From assembly GCA_002371755.1 (NCBI GenBank), contig DFGM01000051.1:1-10021 (forward strand): a stretch of DNA of 10,021 bases, read 5' to 3'. This document shows positions 1 through 4,880 of the stretch, one piece after another (position 1 is the stretch's first letter; every line of letters starts with the position of its first letter). The position numbers were made by a program, and so were the translations under genes. The stretch is from Verrucomicrobia bacterium UBA3750. GTDB taxonomy: Bacteria > Verrucomicrobiota > Kiritimatiellia > RFP12 > UBA1067. The notes beneath the pieces are model-generated. The model was not told the DNA's origin. It saw nothing but the letters and a program-made list of their open reading frames with translations, and ran no database searches.

Positions 1-313
1 TCAATAATACTATGTCAATAGGCCCCTTCATTCTCCCCATCCACTTGCGGACAAGCCGATTCCCAAACGAATCCGGAAGCGAATCCGCGAACACACCAGG
101 CAAGCCATGGAGAGAACGTCTCGGAACCTCAAACTCATCAGAGGAAAACAGAGCCTTGGAAAGCGGCATTGCAATCGGAGATATCTCGAGTCCGCTGCGG
201 CGAAACGCCGGATCGTATTCGAAAGCGCACTTTCCATCCTGTATTCCGGCGATTACGCCAACCCTGCGTCCCCATAGAAAGACAGATACCGCCTTTACCG
301 GGAAGTAGCTCAT
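1..313 (-). CDS. hipA: HipA-family kinase, N-terminal part (runs off the left edge)
   Basis: The reading frame opens at an ATG at 313 and stays open for 104 codons to the window edge. It begins MSYFPVKAVSVFLWGRRVGV and includes FEYDPAFRRSG at about residues 31-41 and HGLPGVFADSLPDSFGNRL at about 76-94. These match the N-terminal subdomain ('couple_hipA') of HipA toxins: an 'xLxGxxVG' strand, 'FeYdp..l.sg', and 'lp.ffaDsLPDsfGnrL'. In known HipA proteins this domain precedes a Ser/Thr kinase core that phosphorylates a target such as glutamyl-tRNA synthetase; that core lies outside the window. An AGGAGG at 319-324, five bases before the ATG, decides the start. The ATG overlaps the stop of an upstream ORF (ATGA), as in hipBA operons. 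Because only this subdomain is visible, a short HipS-like protein of a HipBST system cannot be excluded. Confidence 0.82.
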   Translation of the reverse strand, partial: MSYFPVKAVSVFLWGRRVGVIAGIQDGKCAFEYDPAFRRSGLEISPIAMPLSKALFSSDEFEVPRRSLHGLPGVFADSLPDSFGNRLVRKWMGRMKGPIDIVLL

Positions 314-570
314 GGGCACCTCCTCTTGCTTGAACTGGCCCGTGTGCGCCGCGAAGCGGATTTCGCCTTCTCCAACGCCTCGGCAAAGGCAATCGGACTG
401 ACTTCGGGGAAATTCTCCAGGTCAAGGATCCAGCGATCCCTGCCAAGCGTGCGGCAATCCTGCACAAACGCACCCAGCGTCGCGCACCTCGCGCACTGAG
501 CCTTCCGGCAACCACATCTTGGAAGATGCGGGGGCCGGAAACGCAGATGACACCGCAACTGTAGCGGCAA
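310..570 (-). CDS. Unidentified ORF coupled to hipA, possible degraded antitoxin
   Basis: This frame ends in a TGA that overlaps the hipA ATG (ATGA), the position normally held by the HipB antitoxin. No ATG lies in the frame; the only long opening is a TTG at 570 without a good ribosome site. The first 30 residues (Pro, Arg and Cys rich) do not look like protein, but the last 55 do. The segments TLGAFVQDCRTLG, then RWILDLENF, then AFAEALEKAKS weakly resemble the first helix and the helix 3-4 region of an Xre-type HipB, with about 15 residues missing between. A one-base frame change would join this part to the signal-like ORF starting at 595. It could be a decayed antitoxin gene, a frameshifted secreted protein, or chance. 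No function is assigned. Confidence 0.35.
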   Translation of the reverse strand: MPLQLRCHLRFRPPHLPRCGCRKAQCARCATLGAFVQDCRTLGRDRWILDLENFPEVSPIAFAEALEKAKSASRRTRASSSKRRCP

Positions 571-595
571 TGATAGCTATGTGCTGTTTCCTCAT
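422..595 (-). CDS. Short signal-peptide-like ORF, probably a gene remnant
   Basis: An ATG at 595 opens a 57-codon frame starting MRKQHIAIIAATVAVSSAF. This is a classic signal peptide: a basic start, a hydrophobic core of about 13 residues and small residues before a likely cleavage site. After about residue 40 the sequence loses character (repeated Cys, His and Trp) and stops at 422. The -10 box TATAAT ends only eight bases before the ATG, so the transcript would start at or next to the ATG (leaderless), or the true gene starts further in. It probably is the 5' end of a secreted protein gene broken by a frameshift, since the better-looking coding sequence continues in the frame that ends at 310. 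Confidence 0.3.
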   Translation of the reverse strand: MRKQHIAIIAATVAVSSAFPAPASSKMWLPEGSVREVRDAGCVCAGLPHAWQGSLDP

Positions 596-603
596 ACGCA
601 GAT

Positions 604-623
604 ATTATACAATAATCCGCGCC
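604..623 (-). promoter_or_regulatory. Promoter -10 box with conserved upstream motif, driving toward hipA
   Basis: Read on the minus strand, GGCGCGGATTATTG is followed directly by a perfect TATAAT (609 down to 604) and then ATC. The same arrangement precedes both rplU copies and gspG in this window. No good -35 hexamer is seen at 17-18 bases. The next ATG (595) is eight bases beyond the -10 box. Confidence 0.5.
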
Positions 624-654
624 GCTTTACCTCACACATTCGGGGGAGATGCGC

Positions 655-974
655 CTATTGCAGGAGCCTGAACGAGACCGCCGCGCCGCCTCCCGGCGCC
701 GCGCAGAGGCGCAGGGTGTCGGAACGTCCTTGATGAACTGGAGTGCGTCGAGCCTCTTCTCGTAGCTTTCCGGGACGTCCGCCGCCATCTGCAGCGGAGA
801 GAACATCGTGACGTAGAGCGCAAGCTGCCCCACGAGCGTTGTGGAGATGCGCTGCTTCTTCCATGAGCATATCTTCGAGAGGTCCGTCTCGAAGATGCCG
901 GGCGTGTAGTCCATCGGACCTCCCACAAGGCGCGTGAACGTGGGCAAAAGGGTCAGCCGCATTAACTTTGTCTT
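655..974 (-). pseudogene. GH97 glycosidase C-terminal remnant, truncated and internally deleted
   Basis: The minus-strand frame below 974 reads FTRLVGGPMDYTPGIFE, then STTLVGQLALYVTMFSPLQM and AADVPESYEKRLDALQFIKD. These are hallmark segments of the catalytic barrel of family GH97 (SusB-like alpha-glucosidases/alpha-galactosidases), of the branch with 'TTLxxQLALYV...SPLQMAAD'. The N-terminal two thirds are missing: the frame is cut where the left rplU repeat begins at 975. Right after FIKDV the frame shifts, and the adjacent frame reads SDTLRLCAAPGGGAAVSFRL to a stop at 655. This resembles the extreme C-terminal strand of GH97 proteins. About 80-100 residues of the C-terminal beta domain thus appear deleted, by comparison with the usual family layout. 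The gene is not functional. Family assignment is confident; the size of the deletion is inferred. Confidence 0.75.
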
Positions 975-994
975 CTCACCCCTGAATGCCCCCC

Positions 995-1024
995 TTGCGC
1001 GGCGGGGCGGGATATTGGTATAAT
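995..1024 (+). promoter_or_regulatory. Duplicated rplU promoter (copy A)
   Basis: TTGCGC (995-1000) and TATAAT (1019-1024) are separated by 18 bases; in copy B the spacer is 17 because one A is absent. The spacer holds the recurrent GCGGGATATTGG motif. This promoter would drive the rplU'-GH28 chimera and the symporter gene coupled to it. The 18-base spacer may make it somewhat weaker than copy B. Confidence 0.65.
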
Positions 1025-1042
1025 ATCCAACTCATACCTTTC

Positions 1043-1060
1043 GTGGCGGAAGTCTGCCAC
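1043..1060 (+). promoter_or_regulatory. Leader hairpin, copy A of the rplU 5' UTR
   Basis: GTGGCGG and TCTGCCAC fold into a hairpin of about seven pairs (one G-U) with an AAGT loop, within the roughly 55-base leader. It is identical in both copies, although the promoter and coding parts have changed. Ribosomal protein leaders often carry such hairpins for autoregulation; that role is inferred here. Confidence 0.4.
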
Positions 1061-1087
1061 AAGGAAGGCTGAAGAAAGAAGACAACA

Positions 1088-1777
1088 ATGGAAGCATACG
1101 CAGTACTCGAAACCGGCGGCAAGCAAGTGCTTGTGAAAGCCGGAGACAAGATCGAGATTGAAAAGCTCTCGGTCGATCCGGGTCAGGAAGCTGTTCTTGA
1201 CACGGTCTGCGCCGTTTCTGACGGAATCGACATTGAGATGACGAAGAACGTCCTTGTCGAGAACTGTCGCTTCGACCAGGGCGATGATGTGATCGTGGTC
1301 AAATCGGGACGCAACAGGGATGCCTGGCGGCTTGGAACGCCTAGCGAGAACATCGAGATCAGGAACTGCGTCGTGACCGGAGGACACACGCTTCTCGGCA
1401 TCGGTTCGGAGCTTTCCGGCGGCGTTCGCGACGTGTATCTTCACGACTGCACTTGTGAAGGAGAGGTTTTGAGACTTTTCTATGTAAAGACAAACGAACG
1501 CAGGGGCGGGTTCGTGGAGAACATTCGAATGGAAAATGTCGCGGCGAAGAAGGTTTGCAATGGCGAGCTGTTCCTGAGCCTGTATCAGGGGGATGGCTTG
1601 CTGGTCGTTCTCGACGCTGGAACATTCAAGGAAAAGAGTCGGCAGCCTTACGACGGCACGACCGGGCTCGTATTTGACGGCGCATCCGCCTGGTGCGGCT
1701 GTACTCGCCGGAATTCCGAGACAGGTCGCTTTGAATCGTCTCTCATTCGCTGTGTGGCGCCAGGGGGGGTGGAATGA
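1088..1777 (+). pseudogene. Chimeric ORF: L21 N-terminus fused to a GH28 polygalacturonase fragment
   Basis: The 229-residue ORF starts with the first 46 residues of ribosomal protein L21 (MEAYAVLETGGKQVLVKAGD onward), identical to rplU at 3227 except D30 and A35. From residue 45 it continues without a break as the middle of a GH28 beta-helix: GIDIEMTKNVLVENC, QGDD (64-67, catalytic Asp pair), VKSGR, TPSENIEI, GH (99-100), IGSELSGGVRDVY, KTNERRGGFVENIRMENVAA (134-153). The N-terminal half of the GH28 protein is gone, so pectinase activity is very unlikely. Residues from about 170 on (FKEKSRQPYDGTTGLVFDG, then ETGRFESSLI) do not look like GH28 and may come from a third gene. The stop overlaps the symporter start (ATGA), so translating the chimera may help express the transporter. 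It could be a neutral relic whose value lies in the promoter it carries. Confidence 0.85.
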
Positions 1778-2958
1778 AAATGCAGCGAACGACAAAAGGT
1801 CTGGGTCTTTTCGGCCGCATCCTGATCGCGATCGCACTTGGCGCGGCGTTTGGGTTCGTTCTGCCCGACGTCGGCGTGCGGATCCTCAAGACGTTCAACG
1901 TCTTCTTTGCGCAGATTCTGAAGTTCATAGTCCCGCTCCTGATCCTCGGCCTTGTAACTCCAGCGATAGCGGATGTCGGGAAGGGCGCGGGCAAGATGCT
2001 GCTGGCGGTGATGGCCGTGTCGTACTGCTCGACGGTGACGGCGGGGTTCTTCGCCTATGGCGCGGACTCTTTCCTGCTGCCGCACTACGTGCAGCCGGGC
2101 GCGTTCGAGGCCGTCGGCAACGGCAAGGAGTTCCTGCCGTTTTTCGAGCTGAAGATCCCGCCAGTGTGCGACGTTCTGACGGCGCTGGCGCTCGCCTTCA
2201 TGGTCGGCGTCGGCATCGTCTTCACCGGATCGACGTCGCTTAAGCGCGGCGTCGGGGAGTTTGGCGCAATCGTGAAGCTGACGATCATGCGCGTCATCAT
2301 CCCGGGGCTGCCCGTCTACATTCTGACGATGATCAGCGAAATGACGGCGTCTGGCAAGTTCGCGGCGACCGCTGGCGTGATGTTCAAGGTCATCGGGACG
2401 GGTTGGGGACTGACGATCGTATTCCTAGCCCTCCTCTATCTGGTTGCCGGCGCGATTGCCGGACGCAATCCTTTCGTCTGCCTGTGGCGGATGCTGCCCG
2501 CGTATCTGACTGGGCTGTCCATCGCATCGTCCTCCGCCGTCATCCCCGTCACGCTAGACTGCTGCAAGAAGAACGGCATCTCGAAGAACGTCCGCGACTT
2601 TGTCGTGCCGCTCTGCGCGAACGTCCACATGGTTGGCAGCGCCATCAAGCTTCTGACGAGCGCCTACGCGATTTCGATTCTCTACGGCTTCGACATGCCT
2701 CTGGCGGGCGTTGCGAACTTCGTGTTCATGATGGCGATCGCCGCCGTCGCCGCGCCCGGCGTGATGGGCGGCGTCTTGATGGCGAGCGTCGGTCTCGTCG
2801 AGTCGATCCTCGGCTTTACGCCGGAGCAGACGGCGCTTCTGATGACGTTCTACCTTGCGCTCGACGGCTACGGCCCGGCCGCGAACGTGACGGGAGACGG
2901 CGCGGTCGCCTTGGCGCTCGACCGCTTCTTCGGTACGAGCGACGCCCGCACGCTGTAA
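1774..2958 (+). CDS. Dicarboxylate/amino acid:cation symporter family protein
   Basis: This 394-residue membrane protein belongs to the DAACS/SDF family (GltP, DctA, GltPh), which moves amino acids or dicarboxylates inward with Na+ or H+. Seen in order are several N-terminal hydrophobic helices, the HP1 hairpin signature SSSAVIPVT (252-260), the TM7 stretch CANVHMVGSA (281-290), the HP2-like AAPGVMGGVLMAS (326-338), and TM8 DGYGPAANVTGD (364-375). Asp364, Asn371 and Asp375 match GltPh D394, N401 and D405. The TM7 motif NMDGT reads HMVGS, and the substrate-binding Arg397-Thr398 pair reads Gly367-Pro368. Acidic substrates and the usual Na+ stoichiometry are therefore unlikely. The ATG at 1774 overlaps the chimera's stop; an ATG at 1780 is better spaced from the GGTGG ribosome site. 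Length is normal for the family. Expression probably comes from the duplicated rplU promoter. Confidence 0.88.
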   Translation: MKMQRTTKGLGLFGRILIAIALGAAFGFVLPDVGVRILKTFNVFFAQILKFIVPLLILGLVTPAIADVGKGAGKMLLAVMAVSYCSTVTAGFFAYGADSFLLPHYVQPGAFEAVGNGKEFLPFFELKIPPVCDVLTALALAFMVGVGIVFTGSTSLKRGVGEFGAIVKLTIMRVIIPGLPVYILTMISEMTASGKFAATAGVMFKVIGTGWGLTIVFLALLYLVAGAIAGRNPFVCLWRMLPAYLTGLSIASSSAVIPVTLDCCKKNGISKNVRDFVVPLCANVHMVGSAIKLLTSAYAISILYGFDMPLAGVANFVFMMAIAAVAAPGVMGGVLMASVGLVESILGFTPEQTALLMTFYLALDGYGPAANVTGDGAVALALDRFFGTSDARTL

Positions 2959-3030
2959 TGTCGCGCGAGGCTCCCGCAGCTGATGTCGCAATTCTGTTTG
3001 GTTGGCTGTAAATTGTGAGGAGAAACCCCT

Positions 3031-3162
3031 TTGTGCAACGAGCATTTCAATGGATTGAGGAGGATATACAGCATTAGAATACTATATGGAACAATTCTTG
3101 CGGCAGTGCTGTGCCTCACCCCTGAATGCCCCCCTTGCGCGGCGGGGCGGGATTTGGTATAA
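3031..3162 (+). pseudogene. 5' remnant of a secreted-protein gene cut by the right rplU repeat
   Basis: Downstream of the symporter a frame reads FNGLRRIYSIRILYGTILAA followed by VLCLT. It is a signal-peptide-like segment that ends exactly where repeat copy B begins (3115), then reads nonsense to a TAA inside the rplU -10 box. A strong AGGAGG (3058-3063) lies nine bases before an ATT codon (3073) that would start the natural-looking peptide IRILYGTILAAVLCL, so the original ATG may have mutated. A TTG at 3031 behind AGGAG (3018-3022) is an alternative start. The remnant suggests that another gene of a glycan-use cluster once followed the symporter. Too short to assign a family. Confidence 0.35.
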
Positions 3163-3163
3163 T
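3135..3163 (+). promoter_or_regulatory. rplU-rpmA promoter
   Basis: TTGCGC (3135-3140), a 17-base spacer and TATAAT (3158-3163) form a near-consensus sigma-70-type promoter. The spacer ends in GCGGGATTTGG. Transcription would start near 3170, giving a leader of about 55 bases. Confidence 0.75.
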
Positions 3164-3181
3164 ACCTAACTCATACCTTTC

Positions 3182-3199
3182 GTGGCGGAAGTCTGCCAC
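3182..3199 (+). promoter_or_regulatory. rplU 5' UTR hairpin, candidate autoregulatory leader
   Basis: GTGGCGG pairs with TCTGCCAC around an AAGT loop. The hairpin lies 27 bases before the rplU ATG. No strong Shine-Dalgarno sits at normal spacing before that ATG (AAGGAAGG is about 18 bases away), so translation may depend on this leader. The function is inferred. Confidence 0.45.
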
Positions 3200-3226
3200 A
3201 AGGAAGGCTGAAGAAAGAAGACAACA

Positions 3227-3541
3227 ATGGAAGCATACGCAGTACTCGAAACCGGCGGCAAGCAGGTGCTTGTGAAAGCCGGAGACAAGATCGAGATTGA
3301 AAAGCTCTCGGTCGAGCCGGGTCAGGAAACTGTTCTTGACACGGTCTGCGCCGTTTCTGACGGAACGACGCTCAAGGTCGGCGCCCCCTACGTGGAAGGC
3401 GCGAAAGTAACGCTCGCCATCGATGGCGTCAAGCGTGGTCCGAAGGTGGTCAACTTCAAGGCGAAGCGCCGTAAAGGTTCGCGCCGGAAAGTCGGTCATC
3501 GTCAGGACTTGATGGTCGCAACGGTCAAGGCAATAGCGTAA
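3227..3541 (+). CDS. rplU: 50S ribosomal protein L21
   Basis: The 104-residue product has the full L21 pattern: YAVLETGGKQVLV at the start, KVGAPYVEGAKV in the middle, and the basic KAKRRKGSRRKVGHRQ signature (about residues 78-93) that contacts 23S rRNA. The length is normal (about 103). L21 is an early-assembly protein of the large subunit. The start matches the family start after one or two extra residues (MEAYAV versus MYAV). Its stop codon TAA leads straight into the AGGAGG ribosome site of rpmA, twelve bases downstream, so the two are co-transcribed as in most bacteria. A second, truncated copy of its 5' end lies at 975-1226. Confidence 0.97.
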   Translation: MEAYAVLETGGKQVLVKAGDKIEIEKLSVEPGQETVLDTVCAVSDGTTLKVGAPYVEGAKVTLAIDGVKRGPKVVNFKAKRRKGSRRKVGHRQDLMVATVKAIA

Positions 3542-3553
3542 GGAGGCAAAGAC

Positions 3554-3799
3554 ATGGCAACCAGCGCATCTGCAAGAAACGGACGCGACTCCAATCCAAA
3601 GTTTCTCGGTGTAAAGGCGTATGACGGCCAGTTCTTGAAGGCTGGCTCGATCATCGTGCGCCAGCGCGGCACCAAGATCCACCCCGGCAAGAACGTAGGC
3701 CAGGGGCGCGACTTCACACTTTTCGCCCTCAAGGACGGCAAGGTGAAGTTCGTCAAGGACGGCAAGGTGGTTACAATCGTCGAAACCCCCGCTTCGTAA
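3554..3799 (+). CDS. rpmA: 50S ribosomal protein L27, with an unusual N-terminal arm
   Basis: The 81-residue product matches L27 throughout its core: ARNGRDSNPKFLGVK (7-21), GSIIVRQRGTKIHPGKNVG and GRDFTLFALKDGKVKF. L27 sits beside the peptidyl transferase centre of the 50S subunit. The usual N-terminus AHKK(A/G)GGS(T/S) is replaced by ATSASA, so the arm is about three residues shorter and lacks its two lysines. An in-frame TAA at 3539 and the AGGAGG at 3541-3546, seven bases before the ATG, rule out a longer start. It is the second gene of the rplU operon and is followed by a clear terminator. Confidence 0.96.
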   Translation: MATSASARNGRDSNPKFLGVKAYDGQFLKAGSIIVRQRGTKIHPGKNVGQGRDFTLFALKDGKVKFVKDGKVVTIVETPAS

Positions 3800-3816
3800 G
3801 AGGCGAACCCGTCCGC

Positions 3817-3843
3817 AAAAAGCCGCGTGACCTAGCACGCGGC
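3817..3843 (-). terminator. Rho-independent terminator for the minus-strand gsp-rlu operon
   Basis: GCCGCGTG (3822-3829) and CACGCGGC (3836-3843) make a perfect eight-pair stem with a six-base loop. On the minus strand the stem is followed by five T (3821 down to 3817). It lies about 130 bases past the stop of the pseudouridine synthase gene. Confidence 0.7.
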
Positions 3844-3858
3844 CCAAAGACAGGGATG

Positions 3859-3892
3859 GCGCGGCTTGAGAAAAGCCGCGCTTCCTTTTTTT
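3859..3892 (+). terminator. Rho-independent terminator of rplU-rpmA
   Basis: GCGCGGCTT (3859-3867) pairs with AAGCCGCGC (3873-3881) around a five-base loop and is followed by TTCCTTTTTTT (3882-3892). A further short hairpin (GCGGCT/AGCCGC, 3893-3907) follows directly and shares sequence with this stem. Confidence 0.85.
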
Positions 3893-3974
3893 GCGGCTCC
3901 AAGCCGCGACACGGAGTTTCCTTCCTGCCGTCTGCGGCGATTGGCGTTTTGAAGTGGCGGTCCGAGAGGCAGAA

Positions 3975-4880
3975 TCAGGCAAGCGGGGCGTCCGGCGGCG
4001 GCAGATACGCCGCGAAATCCGGCGGCGGCGGAGCCGTGAAAGAAAGACGCTCGCTACGCACCGGGTGCCAAAGTTCCAAGTGCCATGCATGGAGCATCTG
4101 ACGCGCGGGATAGGGCGAAAGTGCCTTGTCCCGCGCACTCTTTCCGTAAGTCTTGTCACCTATGACGGGGCATCCGAGCGAGGCCATATGGACGCGTATC
4201 TGATGCGTCCTGCCCGTCGCTATCGTGCATTCGACAAGCGATATCCCCAACTTCTTGATAAACTTCTCCACCTTCCAGTCTGTTATCGCAACCTTGCCGT
4301 TGCGCTCGACGACTGCCTGGCGCTTGCGGTCCACCGGATGGCGGCCGACAAGATTCTCGATGTGACCGGCGTCAAGAGCGGGTCTGCCGTGGCACAGGGC
4401 GAGATACTTCTTCACGACATGCTCGTGGGAGGAAAACGCCTTCACGAGGCCTCGCATGGCTTTTTCGGTCTTTGCAACCACGATAAGCCCGCTTGTATCC
4501 TGATCCAGCCTGTGCACGATACCCGGACGCTCGCGGCAGCCGAGGCCGGCGATTTCCGGGCAGTGTGCAAGCAACGCATTCACGAGCGTACCCGTGGCGT
4601 GGCCTGGCGCCGGATGCACCACAAGACCCGCAGGCTTATCCACCACTATGACATCGTCATCCTCGTAGACGATGGCGAGCGGCATATCTTCCGGCTCCGG
4701 GATTGCAGGCACGGGCGGGGGAAGAGAGATTGCGATATCGTCTCCTTCATCCACTTTCGCGCCGGCTTTAGACGCGACTGCGCCGTTCACGGTCACGAAA
4801 CCGCCTTTTATCAGCCCTTCTATGCGCGAACGCGTGAACTCCGGGTTGCGCTCCAGGAGCAATTTGTCGAGTCTGGCCAT
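3975..4880 (-). CDS. rluD: RluA/RluD-family 23S rRNA pseudouridine synthase
   Basis: The 301-residue enzyme has an N-terminal S4 RNA-binding domain (RLDKLLLERNPEFTRSRIEG, then GGFVTVNG) and a RluA-type catalytic domain. The active-site motif HRLDQDTSGL (123-132) carries the catalytic Asp126. VYEDDDVIVVDKPAGLVVHP (71-90) and TGRTHQIRVHMASLG are further family signatures. RluD modifies uridines 1911, 1915 and 1917 of helix 69 in E. coli; the exact RluA/RluC/RluD specificity cannot be settled here. The start at 4880 is chosen because it overlaps the gspK stop (TGATG) and has a GAGG site; a start at 4931 would overlap gspK by 17 codons. It is the last gene of the pseudopilin operon and is probably translationally coupled to gspK. 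Confidence 0.93.
   Translation of the reverse strand: MARLDKLLLERNPEFTRSRIEGLIKGGFVTVNGAVASKAGAKVDEGDDIAISLPPPVPAIPEPEDMPLAIVYEDDDVIVVDKPAGLVVHPAPGHATGTLVNALLAHCPEIAGLGCRERPGIVHRLDQDTSGLIVVAKTEKAMRGLVKAFSSHEHVVKKYLALCHGRPALDAGHIENLVGRHPVDRKRQAVVERNGKVAITDWKVEKFIKKLGISLVECTIATGRTHQIRVHMASLGCPVIGDKTYGKSARDKALSPYPARQMLHAWHLELWHPVRSERLSFTAPPPPDFAAYLPPPDAPLA

Larger units (their letters stand above)
975..1226. repeat. Direct repeat, copy A: rplU promoter, leader and first 46 codons
   Basis: This stretch matches 3115-3365 base for base apart from about six changes. These are one extra A before the -10 box, two substitutions just after it, and three in the coding part: CAA/CAG silent, Asp30/Glu30 and Ala35/Thr35. 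Identity is about 97-98%. Identity begins at CTCACC and ends at ACGGAA; both flanks are unrelated. The divergence means the copies have existed separately for some time and are not one sequence read twice. Confidence 0.93.
3115..3365. repeat. Direct repeat, copy B: native rplU promoter, leader and first 46 codons
   Basis: This is the partner of 975-1226, in the same orientation, with copy starts 2140 bases apart. It continues into the complete rplU gene, so it is taken as the parent copy. Its left boundary abuts the truncated signal-peptide ORF; that of copy A abuts the truncated GH97 remnant. Confidence 0.93.

Noticed and set aside
988..1008. GCCCC...GGGGC inverted repeat over the rplU -35 box as an operator
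   Set aside because: Only five G-C pairs in a GC-rich stretch; no second site supports a regulator.
962..1837. Long 291-codon open frame on the minus strand opposite the chimera
   Set aside because: It lies antisense to clear L21, GH28 and symporter coding sequence, has no recognisable domain, and a similar shadow appears opposite the intact rplU.
975..3365. Repeat as an assembly duplication of a single rplU 5' end
   Set aside because: The copies differ at about six places including a promoter indel and two amino-acid changes, which a simple assembly error would not create; a chimeric join of two strains is still possible.
3116..4159. 347-codon minus-strand open frame across rplU, rpmA and the terminators
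   Set aside because: It crosses both terminator hairpins, and its middle is the mirror of rpmA and rplU coding sequence.
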